Positions 44,566-52,892 of a stretch of 64,000 nt of DNA are shown piece by piece (the stretch's first letter is position 1; every line of letters starts with the position of its first letter). The position numbers and the translations under genes are program-made. The notes below the pieces were generated by a model. That model searched no databases, was not told the DNA's origin, and saw only the letters and a program-made list of their open reading frames with translations. The stretch lies in NCBI GenBank assembly GCA_020633555.1, contig JACKDL010000001.1:124001-188000 (forward strand), written 5' to 3'. This DNA comes from Myxococcales bacterium. Lineage in GTDB: Bacteria; Myxococcota_A; Bradymonadia; UBA7976; UBA1532.

Positions 44566-45723
44566 TCAGCCCTTCTCGTGCTGGGCCTGCTCGACGCCGA
44601 TCTTCTCGAAGACCAGGTCCTCGATGGTCTTCTTGCCGATGCCCCACAGCGCCTCGCGGTCCCGGCAGCGGGCGAAGAGGCCCAGCGGGATCCGGAAGCC
44701 ACCCTTGTTGCGCCGCCCACCGCCGTAGTGGCGCCCGGCGGAGTCGGCACCAAACAGCGCCTTCAGCCAGGCGTCGGGATCGATGGTGGCGCTGGAGGTG
44801 CGCAGGGAGCCGTCCACCACGTCGCCGTTGACGATGCCGAACACCATGGCCGTCTCGACGCCCTCGTGGCGCATGAGGAAGTCGGCGGTCTGGGCGATGC
44901 CGTCGCGGTCCTCCTCGCGCACGAAGCCCACGCCCGCCAGCAGGAAGGTGCCCTTGATGACCTTGTTGTTCAGCCCCCGCTGGATGATGTCCATGGTGCG
45001 GGCGGTGATGGACTGCTTGCTCACCAGGCGCAGCAGGTCCTGATCGATGTACTGCCGCACGTAGGCGCCCGCGCGGTAGTCGATGGGCTGGGCGAGCAGC
45101 AGGTTGTCGGTGTCGGAGCGGATGCCGTGCATGAGCGCGGTGGCCAGGCGGCTCAGCTCGGCGGAGCCGTGGCGCAGGCCGTGGGCCGAGTGCTCCATGT
45201 ATTCGGCATAGATGCTGCTGGTGGCGCCGCAGTCCTCGCGGATGTCCACGAACTCGGCCTCGAAGCCGCCGAGCATCTTGTGGTGATCCACGAAGGTGAG
45301 GATGGGAGGCAGCTTGGCCACCCGCACCGGCAGGTGCGGCGACTGCGTGTCCACGAAGGACATGTAGTCGAAGGCGCCCAGGTCCATGTCCTCGCGGTAC
45401 TGCCGCAGATCGGCCTCGAGGGCCTTCACCAGCGCGCGGTTCTCGGGGTGGCTGATCTCGTCGAAGTAGACGATGGTCGACTCGATGTCGAAGAACCGCC
45501 CCAGGTAGCGCTGGGCCAGGGCGCTGGCGATGCTGTCGGGATCGGGGTGGCCCTTGATCACCACGAGCTGTCGGCAGCCACGGGCGGACTCGAGGGTCTC
45601 GAAGTACGCCTGCATGCGCTCGGGCGCCTCGCAGTGCCCCTTGGCCCCGATGAGGTCGCCCTCGGGGTTCAGGGCAGGCACCTCGGCGGATGACGCCGTG
45701 GCGCGGTTGGGCAGGCTGGGCAT
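44566..45723 (-). CDS. DHH-family phosphoesterase
   Basis: 385 residues. The DHH core has GHPDPDSIASALAQRYLGR (metal ligands, 58-64), IVYFDEISHPENR, FDYMSFVDTQSP and the DHH block ILTFVDHHKMLGGFEAEF near 144. The DHHA1 domain follows with RHEGVETAMVFGIVNGDVVD and AGRHYGGGRRNKGGFRIPLG, the Gly-rich substrate-binding segment. Relatives are NrnA-type nano-RNases and cyclic-dinucleotide or pAp phosphatases; exact substrate cannot be told. ATG 45723 follows AAGGAG. It is transcribed from a good promoter within the folE-DHH gap. Confidence 0.85.
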   Translation of the reverse strand: MPSLPNRATASSAEVPALNPEGDLIGAKGHCEAPERMQAYFETLESARGCRQLVVIKGHPDPDSIASALAQRYLGRFFDIESTIVYFDEISHPENRALVKALEADLRQYREDMDLGAFDYMSFVDTQSPHLPVRVAKLPPILTFVDHHKMLGGFEAEFVDIREDCGATSSIYAEYMEHSAHGLRHGSAELSRLATALMHGIRSDTDNLLLAQPIDYRAGAYVRQYIDQDLLRLVSKQSITARTMDIIQRGLNNKVIKGTFLLAGVGFVREEDRDGIAQTADFLMRHEGVETAMVFGIVNGDVVDGSLRTSSATIDPDAWLKALFGADSAGRHYGGGRRNKGGFRIPLGLFARCRDREALWGIGKKTIEDLVFEKIGVEQAQHEKG

Positions 45724-45796
45724 GCGATCTCCTTCTCGGCTCGGGAACCGGCGCCCGGAGGCGCCTCCCGCAGCGTGGGATGCTGACCGACGCCCG

Positions 45797-45825
45797 AGGG
45801 TATCGTCCGGGATCCGGGCTCGCAA
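45797..45825 (-). promoter_or_regulatory. Probable promoter of the DHH phosphoesterase gene
   Basis: Leftward TTGCGA (45825-45820) and TACCCT (45802-45797) with a 17-bp spacer, 74 bases before ATG 45723. Confidence 0.55.
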
Positions 45826-45836
45826 GGCAGGCGCGC

Positions 45837-46379
45837 TCAGCGCCCCACCGGGGGCAGCACGTCCGTGCGGCCGTCCAGGGTGCCTCGGGTCAGTCGGGTG
45901 AAGGCCCTGGCGGTGCGCGGCTCGCGGCCCCGCAGCACCAGGCACAGGTGGGTGGCCTCGATGGCGCAGGCGGCGCCCCGGGCCCCCAGGTGGGTCATCA
46001 GCGCGTCAGCCAGCTCGGCGGTGAGCGCCTCTTGCAGGATCAGCCGGCGGCTCAGGGCGTGCACCAGCTTCTCGAGCGCGCCGAAGCCGACGATCTGTCC
46101 GTTGGGCTCGTAGGCCAGGTGCACCACGCCGAAGCTCGGCAGCAGGTGGTGCGGGCAGACGCTGTGGAAGGGGATGTCCGTGACCGTGATCAGCGCGCCG
46201 CTGGCGTCGGGCGAGGGCTCGCCCAGGGCCTCGGCGGCGCTGGTCCGCTGGCCGGCCAGCAGGTTGTCACGCCACAGGGCGGCGACCCGCGCCGGGGTGC
46301 CTTGGAGCTCGGGATCGCCCGCAGGCGCCCCGCTGGCGGCGAGGAAATCGGCGACCACGCCGACGAGGGGATCAGCCAT
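45837..46379 (-). CDS. folE: GTP cyclohydrolase I
   Basis: Makes dihydroneopterin triphosphate from GTP, the first step of folate or pterin synthesis. It has 180 residues. GTPARVAALWRDNLL is followed by the active-site block FHSVCPHHLLPSFGVVHLAY (zinc ligands Cys 75 and His 78), IVGFGALEKLVHALSRRLI, and ATHLCLVLRGREPRTARAFT with the third zinc Cys. ATG 46379 overlaps the ferredoxin-like gene by 8 bp. The N-terminus is short, so the helical extension of longer FolE proteins is missing. No other folate gene is nearby. Confidence 0.94.
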   Translation of the reverse strand: MADPLVGVVADFLAASGAPAGDPELQGTPARVAALWRDNLLAGQRTSAAEALGEPSPDASGALITVTDIPFHSVCPHHLLPSFGVVHLAYEPNGQIVGFGALEKLVHALSRRLILQEALTAELADALMTHLGARGAACAIEATHLCLVLRGREPRTARAFTRLTRGTLDGRTDVLPPVGR

Positions 46380-46725
46380 CGGAAGGTTCAGCAGGGTCCA
46401 GGAGGCGGCAGCCTTCGGGCAGGACGTGCACCACGAGCCCGGGCACGACCCGCCGGCAGCACGCGCGGTCCAGCGCCGGCGCCGATCCCGGGGCGGCGAG
46501 GGTGGCCTCGCAGCAGCCGATGGTGTCGTTGAAGCAGAACAAGCTCCAGTCGCACTTCAGGCCACCGAGCTCGAACTCGATGAACTGCAGCGCGCGGATG
46601 AGCGGGATCCCCTCGGGGACTTCGAAGGTGCGGTCGAGCACGGTGATGGGCACCAGGCGCTCGAAGTGCCCATAGATCTTGGGGTTGGGCGAGACCAACC
46701 GCGGCGGCTCGGGGGGGGCGTTCAC
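46372..46725 (-). CDS. Small Cys-rich protein, possible [2Fe-2S] ferredoxin-like fold
   Basis: About 117 residues from GTG 46725 (or 125 from GTG 46749, which would overlap the upstream gene by 20 bp). After VPITVLDRTFEVPEGIPLIR comes a run of cysteines: KCDWSLFCFNDTIGCCEATL, then ACCRRVVPGLVVHVLPEGCRLL. Spacing resembles the C-x4-5-C-x2-C...C pattern and the PGLVVHVLP strand of 2Fe-2S ferredoxin-like domains of dehydrogenases. I infer an iron-sulfur protein, but no close family comes to mind. It overlaps folE by 8 bp and lies 4 bp after the PHP gene, so all three probably share one message. Confidence 0.62.
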   Translation of the reverse strand: MNAPPEPPRLVSPNPKIYGHFERLVPITVLDRTFEVPEGIPLIRALQFIEFELGGLKCDWSLFCFNDTIGCCEATLAAPGSAPALDRACCRRVVPGLVVHVLPEGCRLLDPAEPSDG

Positions 46726-46729
46726 GGGC

Positions 46730-47593
46730 TCAGGCGACCGCGGCGTCACGGTAGCGGGCGGCGCGCCTGCGGAGGGCGTCCAGGCCCGGCCGATCGACGC
46801 CCAGGGTGCCCAGATCGGCCTTGCCCATGGGGGTGTGGAAGTCGGAGCCGCCGGTCCGCACCAGGCCGAGCTTGCGCGCCAGGTAGCGGTATCGTTTTGC
46901 GGTGCTGCGCGGGTGGGCGGGGTGCTGGGTCTCGACGCCGTCCAAACCGTTGGCGGCCAGGAAGGGGAGCTGCTCCGCCAGATCCTCGACCCCCGGGTGG
47001 GCGATCACGGCGGCCCCGCCAGCGCGGTGCACCAGGCCGATGGCGGCAGGGATGGACAGGCGGGCGGCGGGCACATAGGCGGGCGCGCCCGCGCCCAGGA
47101 AACGCTTGAAGGCCTCGTCGAAGTGCCGGGCGTGGCCTGCCTGGATGAGCGCCCGCGCCACGTGGGGCCGGCCCACGTTGCCCTCGCCCACCTGAGCGAA
47201 GACCGCCGCGGGATCGAGGGGGTGGCCGAGGGCGTCGAGCTTCTCGCAGATGGCGTGGACCCGGCCGATGCGGTTCTCGCGCTGCCGGTCCATGACTTCG
47301 GCCAGCTCGGGGTGCTCGGGGTCGACGAAGTAGCCCAGCAAGTGGACCTCGCGGTCCAGCCAGGCGCTGATCTCGATGCCCGGGATGATCTCGAGGCCGT
47401 GGGGGGCCGCGGCCTCGCGGGCCTCGGCGATGCCGGCGACGGTGTCGTGGTCGGTGATGGCCAGCGACTCGATGCCTCGGGCAGCGGCGATGTTCACCAG
47501 CTCGGTGGGCGAGAGGGTGCCGTCCGAGCAGGTGGTGTGGCAGTGCAGGTCCGCCGGGAACCGCGCCGCGCGTTTCGCTGAGCCGTCTGACAT
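46730..47593 (-). CDS. PHP-domain phosphoesterase, RNase AM/TrpH (YciV)-like
   Basis: 287 residues. Metal-binding PHP motifs are DLHCHTTCSDGTLSPTELV (15-33), SLAITDHDTVAGIAEA, IEIIPGIEIS-like LEIIPGIEISAWLDREVHLL, AAVIAHPG and VRTGGSDFHTP. The order and length match the 3',5'-nucleoside bisphosphate phosphatase/5'-3' exonuclease group (E. coli RNase AM). ATG 47593 follows GGAGAGG. It is the first gene of the PHP-ferredoxin-folE unit and has a strong promoter overlapped by a palindrome. It is divergent from bcp. Confidence 0.9.
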   Translation of the reverse strand: MSDGSAKRAARFPADLHCHTTCSDGTLSPTELVNIAAARGIESLAITDHDTVAGIAEAREAAAPHGLEIIPGIEISAWLDREVHLLGYFVDPEHPELAEVMDRQRENRIGRVHAICEKLDALGHPLDPAAVFAQVGEGNVGRPHVARALIQAGHARHFDEAFKRFLGAGAPAYVPAARLSIPAAIGLVHRAGGAAVIAHPGVEDLAEQLPFLAANGLDGVETQHPAHPRSTAKRYRYLARKLGLVRTGGSDFHTPMGKADLGTLGVDRPGLDALRRRAARYRDAAVA

Positions 47594-47611
47594 CGACCTC
47601 TCCGTGGGAAG

Positions 47612-47630
47612 CCGGCGAGTATTTCGCCGG
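47612..47630. promoter_or_regulatory. Palindrome over the -10 region of the PHP gene
   Basis: CCGGCGA-GTATT-TCGCCGG is a perfect 7-bp inverted repeat around five bases. It covers the -10 hexamer of the PHP promoter, so a bound protein would block polymerase. Confidence 0.45.
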
Positions 47631-47647
47631 TCGGGGTCCGGTGTCAA
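47618..47647 (-). promoter_or_regulatory. Promoter of the PHP-ferredoxin-folE unit
   Basis: Leftward perfect TTGACA (47647-47642), 18-bp spacer, AATACT (47623-47618), 25 bases before ATG 47593. Confidence 0.7.
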
Positions 47648-47755
47648 CCGGGCTCCCCGCTCCGCGCCAGAGGTCCGGGGAACCGCGCCCTCGGCTGCGA
47701 CCTACAGGCGCGCTGGGGTCTCTCAGCCCCCGGAAACGACCGAGGAGGCCCGAGG

Positions 47756-48220
47756 ATGGCGATCACCGTGGGGGCGCCCGCGCCCGACTTCACCCTGCCC
47801 GCCGAGCCCGGCGGGGACATCACCCTGAGCGCCCTGCGGGGCAAGCCGGTAGTGCTGTACTTCTATCCGAAAGACAGCACGCCGGGGTGCACCACCGAGG
47901 CCTGCGATTTCCGGGACCGCATGGAGCGGCTGCAGGCCAAGGGGGCCGTGGTGCTGGGCGTGAGCCGGGACAGCCTGCGCCGGCACGCGAACTTCCGCGA
48001 GAAGCACGGGCTGAACTTCCCGCTGCTGACCGACGAGGACGGCGCGCTGCACCAGCAGTACGGAGCGTGGGGCGAGAAGAAGCTGTACGGCAAGGTCAGC
48101 ATCGGCCCCATCCGCAGCACGGTGCTCATCGACGCCGACGGGGTGGTGCGCCAGCACTGGCCCAAGGTGCGGGTGAAGGGCCACGCCGACGCGGTGCTCG
48201 AGGCGCTGGAGGCCCTGTGA
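47756..48220 (+). CDS. bcp: Thioredoxin-dependent peroxiredoxin, Bcp/PrxQ type
   Basis: Reduces hydrogen peroxide and organic peroxides. It has 154 residues. APAPDFTLPAEPGG is followed by the active block VVLYFYPKDSTPGCTTEACD, with peroxidatic Cys 45 and resolving Cys 50 in the PrxQ alpha-2 arrangement. GVSRDSLRRHANFREKHGLN, FPLLTDEDG and IRSTVLIDADG complete the fold. ATG 47756 follows GAGGAGG. It is a single gene divergent from the PHP unit across 162 bp; no oxidative-stress regulator site stands out. Confidence 0.94.
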   Translation: MAITVGAPAPDFTLPAEPGGDITLSALRGKPVVLYFYPKDSTPGCTTEACDFRDRMERLQAKGAVVLGVSRDSLRRHANFREKHGLNFPLLTDEDGALHQQYGAWGEKKLYGKVSIGPIRSTVLIDADGVVRQHWPKVRVKGHADAVLEALEAL

Positions 48221-48246
48221 CGGACGGAGGCTGGCCCGGCTGTGGG

Positions 48247-48276
48247 TTGACCACCGTCCTCCCGGCTCCTTAGCCT
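48247..48276 (+). promoter_or_regulatory. Probable def promoter
   Basis: TTGACC (48247-48252) and TAGCCT (48271-48276), 18-bp spacer, 25 bases before the def ATG. Confidence 0.55.
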
Positions 48277-48301
48277 GTCGCGCTTCGCCAGGGAGGGAAC
48301 C

Positions 48302-48844
48302 ATGGCAGTCCTGGAGGTGCTCGCGTACCCCAACCCGTTCCTGCGCCAGCGCGCACAGGCGGTCACCGAGTTCGACGACGCGCTGCGCCAGTTCGTGGCC
48401 GACATGGAAGAGACCATGAAGGCCGAGGACGGCATCGGCCTGGCCGCGACCCAGGTGGGGCGCGACGCGCGCCTGCTGATCCTGGACCCCTACGCGCTCG
48501 AGGGGGACGACGGGCGTGGGAAGCCGAACCTGGTGATCATCAACCCCGAGGTCGTCTGGGAGAGCGAGGGCCGCACCACGGGCGAGGAGGGATGCCTGTC
48601 CTTCCCCGGCGTGTTCATCCAGGTCAGCCGCCCCGACAAGGTGCGCATCCGCGCCCTCGACGCCCACGGTGCACCCTACGAGATCGAGGGTGAGGGCCTG
48701 GGCGCGCGCGCGATCCTGCACGAGATCGATCACCTGAACGGGGTGGTGATGATCGACCACGTGAGCAACCTGCAGCGCCGCCGTGCGCTGAAGAAGCACG
48801 AGAAGAACCAGAAGGCCCTGACGAAGGCCCGCGAAGAGGGCTGA
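48302..48844 (+). CDS. def: Peptide deformylase
   Basis: Removes the N-formyl group from new proteins; an Fe/Zn enzyme. It has 180 residues with the three family motifs: GIGLAATQ at 44-51, EEGCLSFPG near 98 (metal Cys) and HEIDHLNG near 140 (metal His pair and catalytic Glu). ATG 48302 follows GGGAGGGAACC. It stands alone, not beside fmt as often seen. The Lys/Glu-rich tail (RRALKKHEKNQKALTKAREE) is longer than in E. coli. Confidence 0.96.
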   Translation: MAVLEVLAYPNPFLRQRAQAVTEFDDALRQFVADMEETMKAEDGIGLAATQVGRDARLLILDPYALEGDDGRGKPNLVIINPEVVWESEGRTTGEEGCLSFPGVFIQVSRPDKVRIRALDAHGAPYEIEGEGLGARAILHEIDHLNGVVMIDHVSNLQRRRALKKHEKNQKALTKAREEG

Positions 48845-48860
48845 GCCCGCACGCCGGGCT
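48844..48860 (+). terminator. Hairpin at the end of def
   Basis: AGCCCG-CACGC-CGGGCT gives a perfect 6-bp stem beginning in the def stop codon. There is no thymine run; the same arrangement occurs at the end of the repeat lipoprotein gene. Confidence 0.35.
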
Positions 48861-48956
48861 GCGCCAACCTGGAGCACCCTGATCCATCTTGGGGCACCAA
48901 CCTGGCGCGCTCTGGGTCAGCGGTTCAAAATCTCTTGTAGATCAAGGGCCTTGTAG

Positions 48957-48973
48957 TTGGCCTGCCCTGTGCA
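48957..48973 (+). promoter_or_regulatory. Sigma-54 promoter of the MBL-fold/activator operon
   Basis: TTGGCCTGCCCTGTGCA matches the -24/-12 consensus, with GG and GC exactly 10 bp apart. The start would lie near 48984, 36 bases before ATG 49020. Just upstream is a short palindrome, CAAGG-G-CCTTG. The second gene of the unit encodes a sigma-54 activator, which fits self-activation. Confidence 0.7.
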
Positions 48974-49019
48974 GTGCCTCCCTGCGACCGAGCGGAGCGG
49001 TCCATCAGGGAGGCAGCAC

Positions 49020-49838
49020 ATGCACGTGAAGTTCTGGGGCGTCCGGGGGAGCATCGCCGTGAGCGGGGCGGCGTTCGCCCGCACCGGCGGCAACACCACC
49101 TGCGTCGAGGTGACCCACGCCGGGCACCGTCTGATCCTGGACGGAGGGACGGGGCTGCGGGCGCTGGGGGCGGCCCACGGCTTCGCGCCCATGCGGGCCC
49201 ACCTGCTGTTCACCCACCTGCACTGGGATCACATCCAGGGGGTGCCGTTCTTCACCCCGGCGCTGCACCCCGACAGCGCGCTGACCTTCGTGGGGCCCCA
49301 GCGCGACACGGGGAGCTTGCAGGAGGCGCTGGCGGTGCAGATGCGGCCGCCCCAGTTCCCCATCACGCTGGACAGGCTGGTGGGCGCGCGGACCTTCCGG
49401 GATGTGCGCCTGGATCGGCCCTTCGACGTGGGGCCCTTCAAGGTGACGCCGCTGGACCAGCAGCACCCGGACGGGGTGGTGGTGTACCGCATCGAGGCCG
49501 GGGGCAAGGCGCTGCTGTTCGCCACCGACACCGAGCACGGGGGTGGACGGGATCGGCGGTTCCTGGCGCTGGCCGAGGGGGTGGATCTGCTGGTGCAGGA
49601 CGCCCAGTACACCTGGGCGGAGTACAGCGGCGAGTCGGGCCCCGGGCGGGCGGGGTGGGGGCACTCGGCCTGGGAGGAGGCGGTGGCGCTGGCTCAGGCG
49701 GCGCAGGTGAAGCGCCTGGCCCTCTTTCACCACGACCCCACCCGGGACGACGCCGGGGTCGACAGCCTGGAGAGTCTCGCGCGCCTGGAGTTCCCGAGGA
49801 CCTTCGCCGCCCGCGAGGGCATGGGGGTGGCCCTTTGA
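49020..49838 (+). CDS. Metallo-beta-lactamase-fold hydrolase
   Basis: 272 residues. MHVKFWGVRGSIAVSGAAFA, then GGNTTCVEV and ILDGGTGLRALG, and the metal motif LLFTHLHWDHIQGVPFF (H-x-H-x-D-H). The third metal ligand is in LLFATDTEHGG and the last His in ALFHHDP. The KFWGVRGS start is typical of a group of MBL phosphodiesterases often linked to signalling. GGGAGG precedes ATG 49020. It is the first gene after the sigma-54 promoter and lies 77 bp before the GAF activator gene. A cyclic-nucleotide or other phosphodiester substrate is possible but unproven. Confidence 0.87.
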   Translation: MHVKFWGVRGSIAVSGAAFARTGGNTTCVEVTHAGHRLILDGGTGLRALGAAHGFAPMRAHLLFTHLHWDHIQGVPFFTPALHPDSALTFVGPQRDTGSLQEALAVQMRPPQFPITLDRLVGARTFRDVRLDRPFDVGPFKVTPLDQQHPDGVVVYRIEAGGKALLFATDTEHGGGRDRRFLALAEGVDLLVQDAQYTWAEYSGESGPGRAGWGHSAWEEAVALAQAAQVKRLALFHHDPTRDDAGVDSLESLARLEFPRTFAAREGMGVAL

Positions 49839-49915
49839 CCGCCGCCGTCGCACGGCCTTACGCTGGCGACGGAGTCCGCGCCACCGGGCGTGCGCGGTCA
49901 GGAAGGTCGTTCATC

Positions 49916-51385
49916 GTGGCCCTGCGTACCCTGGAGGCCCTCAGTCAAGGCCAGGTGGACCTGGAGGACGCCCTGCGGCGGGTGGTGGACGAGGTGGTCG
50001 ACCAGCTCGACGCCGATCGCGGCACCCTGTACCTGGTGGATCATGCCCGCCGCGAGCTGGTGAGCCGGGTGGCCCACCTGCCTGAGCTGGCAGAGATCCG
50101 GCTGCGCGTGGGCGAGGGCATCGCGGGGACGGTGGCGGCGACGGGGCAGGCCATCGCCATGCCGGACGGGGGGGCCGATCCCCGGTTCTCGGAGCGGGTG
50201 GACTCCCTGACCGGCTACCGCACCCGGAGCGTGCTGGCGGTGCCTGTTCGGGGCCGGGATCACGCGGTGATCGGGGTGCTGCAGCTCCTGAACAAGCTGG
50301 GGGGGCGCTTCACCGCCGAGGACGTGGTGCGGCTGAGCGATCTGGCGGCCGAGCTGGCCCAGGCCCTGGTGCGCACCAGCCTGGCCAGCCAGCTTCGGGC
50401 CGACAGCAACCGCCCGCTGGAGTTTCGCTACAACCACATCGTCGGCGAGTCGCCGGCCATGCTCGACGTGTTCCGGCGCATCGCCCGGGCGGCGCGCACG
50501 GACGCCACGGTGCTCATCCGCGGCGAGAGCGGCACCGGCAAGGAGGTGCTCGCCCGCGCCGTGCACGTGAACTCGCCCCGCCGGGAGCGGCCGTTCGTGA
50601 AGGTGGACTGCGCGGCGCTGCCGGCCCAGCTCATCGAGAACGAGCTGTTCGGCCACGAGCGGGGGGCCTTCACCGGGGCAGACCGCGCGGCGGCCGGCAA
50701 GGTGGAGCAGGCGCGGGGCGGCACGCTCTTCCTGGACGAGGTGGGGGAGCTGCCCCTGACCGTGCAGGGCAAGCTGTTGCGGCTGTTGCAGGATCGCACG
50801 TTCCTGCGGGTGGGCGGCACCACGCCCCAGGCGGTGGATCTGCGCTTCGTCTGCGCCACGCACCGGGACCTGGAGGCCGAGGTCGAGGCGGGGCGCTTCC
50901 GCCAGGACCTGTACTACCGGCTGCGGGTCGTGCAGATCGCGGTGCCCCCCCTGCGGGCCCGCGGCCCGGCCGATCTGGATCGGCTGATCGACCACTTCTT
51001 CTTCGAATGCTGCGAGAAGCACGACCGCGAGGATCTGCAGCTCACGGCGCGGGCGCGGGCGGCCCTGCACCGCCACCCGTGGCCGGGCAACGTGCGCGAG
51101 CTGGAGCACTGCATCGAGTCGGCGGTGGTGCTGGCGCCCGGGCCCATCGTCGATGTGGAGCTGCTGCCCTTGGGGGGACCGGCGCCCACCCCGGCGCCCG
51201 CGCCAGTGGCGCCGGCGCCGGGCGGCGACCAGTTCGTCATCGGGCTGGTGTCGCTGCGCGAGCTGGAGCTGGCGTACATCGACCACGTGCTGGCCCACTG
51301 CGACGGGAACCGAAGCGCGGCCGCGCGCATGCTGGAGATCGGGCGCAACACGCTGCTGCGGAAGCTCAAGGAGCGCGAGGAGTGA
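49916..51385 (+). CDS. GAF-domain sigma-54-dependent transcription activator
   Basis: 489 residues. The GAF sensor domain lies at about 10-160 (LDADRGTLYLVDHARRELVS, YRTRSVLAVPVRGRDHAVIG). The AAA+ domain runs from about 175, with Walker A RGESGTGKEVLARAV near 202, GAFTGA near 250, and Walker B GGTLFLDEVGELPLTVQGKL. A Pro/Ala linker and a Fis-type helix-turn-helix (GNRSAAARMLEIGRNTLLRK) come at the end. GTG 49916 follows GGAAGG, 10 bases upstream. It resembles FhlA/NifA-like GAF activators that sense a small molecule. The promoter upstream of the paired MBL gene is sigma-54 type, so it probably controls its own operon. Its 3' end overlaps the convergent DUF58 gene by 20 bp. Confidence 0.92.
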   Translation: MALRTLEALSQGQVDLEDALRRVVDEVVDQLDADRGTLYLVDHARRELVSRVAHLPELAEIRLRVGEGIAGTVAATGQAIAMPDGGADPRFSERVDSLTGYRTRSVLAVPVRGRDHAVIGVLQLLNKLGGRFTAEDVVRLSDLAAELAQALVRTSLASQLRADSNRPLEFRYNHIVGESPAMLDVFRRIARAARTDATVLIRGESGTGKEVLARAVHVNSPRRERPFVKVDCAALPAQLIENELFGHERGAFTGADRAAAGKVEQARGGTLFLDEVGELPLTVQGKLLRLLQDRTFLRVGGTTPQAVDLRFVCATHRDLEAEVEAGRFRQDLYYRLRVVQIAVPPLRARGPADLDRLIDHFFFECCEKHDREDLQLTARARAALHRHPWPGNVRELEHCIESAVVLAPGPIVDVELLPLGGPAPTPAPAPVAPAPGGDQFVIGLVSLRELELAYIDHVLAHCDGNRSAAARMLEIGRNTLLRKLKEREE

Positions 51386-52892
51386 GCGCCAGGGGGCGCA
51401 CCTCGACCCGGTAGCGGCGCAGGCGCGCCGCCACGGCAGGCGGCGGCAATGGGCCGTGCAGCACCACCCGCCGCTTGCGCTTGCTGGCCAGCCCCAGGGC
51501 CTCCAAGGCAGGGCCGTCGGGGTCGAGATCGCGCGGATCCGTCCAGATCCAGAGGTCGTCGGGCCCGCCGGTGCGCAGGTTGCGCACCAGCGCCGCGCGG
51601 AGGCCCTGCTCACGGGCGTCCAGGGCGCCCGTGAGGCGGTAGGGCAGCGGCAGGCCGCGCAGGGCGCAGAACAGGCGCAGGCGGGCCTCGAGCAGATCCT
51701 CGGCGGGGCGGGCGCGGGCGAACAGGGCGGCGTGCCCGCGCTCCCGCTCGGCGGCCAGGTAGCGGGTGACAGCGGCGTACAGCGCCCCGGGGTCGTATTG
51801 CTCCCCCAGCGGATCCACCAGGGCGCGCCGCGCGTTGCGGGCGTGCACCTCGGCGCGGTCCAACGGCAGCCCGTCCTGGGCCTCGAGGAACCGCCCGACC
51901 CGGAGGGCCAGCTCGCCCCGGGCGATGGCGGTGAGGTCGGCGTCGATGACCCGGGTGAGCTCCACGAGCTGTGCGCGCAGACGCTGCCGGTGGGCCGCGC
52001 CACCGCCTGGATCCAGGTGACCGTGGATGCGGTGGTCGAAGGTGGTCAGGCCCACGGGGTCGCGGCCCATGGCCTCGACCGCGGCGGCGCAGGCGTCGAT
52101 GGCCTGATCGAGCGGTGCCTGGCCTGGCGCGCCGGCCCGCATCGACGGGCCCATGTCGAGCAGGAGCTGCACTCGGCGCCGTGTCTCCTGTTCGCGGGCC
52201 GACACCACCGGCGTGCGCCGCCGGGCGGTGGCCCGCCAGGCGATGGCGCGCAGCGGATCGCCCGGCACGTAGTCCCGCAGCTCTCGCAGCTCGACCCCGT
52301 CGCCTTCGCGCTGGGCGGCGTGGCGGCCCAGCGGCGCCACGTGGGCGCCGCGGGGCCGACCCCGGGGGCCCCCATGGGCCACCGGGCGGGGGTGGATCGC
52401 CAGGCGGCGCTCCAGGGCCGCGTAGCCCCACGCCTCGAACAGGCCGAGGGGGTCGGTGAGGTCGAGCTGGACGCCGTGGACGTGCCAGTGGCCCACCCGG
52501 GGGAAGCGCAGCCGGAAGGCGAGCTGGCCGTCCGCCGCCCCCGGCACTCGGATCGCGATGGGGTCGGCGCCGGCGGGATCGCCCTGGATGCGGAGGCTGA
52601 TGCGGCACGGCAGGGCTCGCCCTGCGGCCGGGCGACGGGCCCGCAGCACCAAGGGCAGCTCCGCGCCGCGCGTGGCCACGTGCCCGCCGGGCAGGGCGAG
52701 CTCGAAGGCGACGCCACCGGCCGTGCGCAAACGCTGATCCAGGAGGCCGCGGGCTGCTCCGAGCAGCCCGAGCGCGAGGGCGCCCACCGCGACCCAGTCG
52801 GGCCGCCCGGCGACCACCCCGGCCAGCAGCCCCGCGACGCCCAGGCCCAACAGGGCCCGACCGGCAGGGGTCAGGCGCAGGCCCGGCGTCAC
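51366..52892 (-). CDS. DUF58 family protein of a MoxR operon
   Basis: 508 residues. Two N-terminal membrane helices (ALLGLGVAGLLAGVVAGRPD, then WVAVGALALGLLGAARGLL) precede a beta-rich domain and the DUF58 signature LRDYVPGDPLRAIAWRATAR followed by RRTPVVSAREQE. A von Willebrand A-like segment (VQLLLDMGPSMRAG) follows with an altered metal site (DMGPS for DxSxS). DUF58 proteins work with MoxR AAA+ ATPases on protein-complex or envelope tasks. It starts at GTG 52892, overlapping moxR as GTGA. It is the last gene of the four-gene operon. Confidence 0.87.
   Translation of the reverse strand: MTPGLRLTPAGRALLGLGVAGLLAGVVAGRPDWVAVGALALGLLGAARGLLDQRLRTAGGVAFELALPGGHVATRGAELPLVLRARRPAAGRALPCRISLRIQGDPAGADPIAIRVPGAADGQLAFRLRFPRVGHWHVHGVQLDLTDPLGLFEAWGYAALERRLAIHPRPVAHGGPRGRPRGAHVAPLGRHAAQREGDGVELRELRDYVPGDPLRAIAWRATARRRTPVVSAREQETRRRVQLLLDMGPSMRAGAPGQAPLDQAIDACAAAVEAMGRDPVGLTTFDHRIHGHLDPGGGAAHRQRLRAQLVELTRVIDADLTAIARGELALRVGRFLEAQDGLPLDRAEVHARNARRALVDPLGEQYDPGALYAAVTRYLAAERERGHAALFARARPAEDLLEARLRLFCALRGLPLPYRLTGALDAREQGLRAALVRNLRTGGPDDLWIWTDPRDLDPDGPALEALGLASKRKRRVVLHGPLPPPAVAARLRRYRVEVRPLALTPRAP

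Noticed and set aside
48860..48915. A second sigma-54 site in the def-MBL gap
   Set aside because: The TGGAGC and TGGCGC stretches do not have the -12 GC at correct spacing, unlike the element at 48957.
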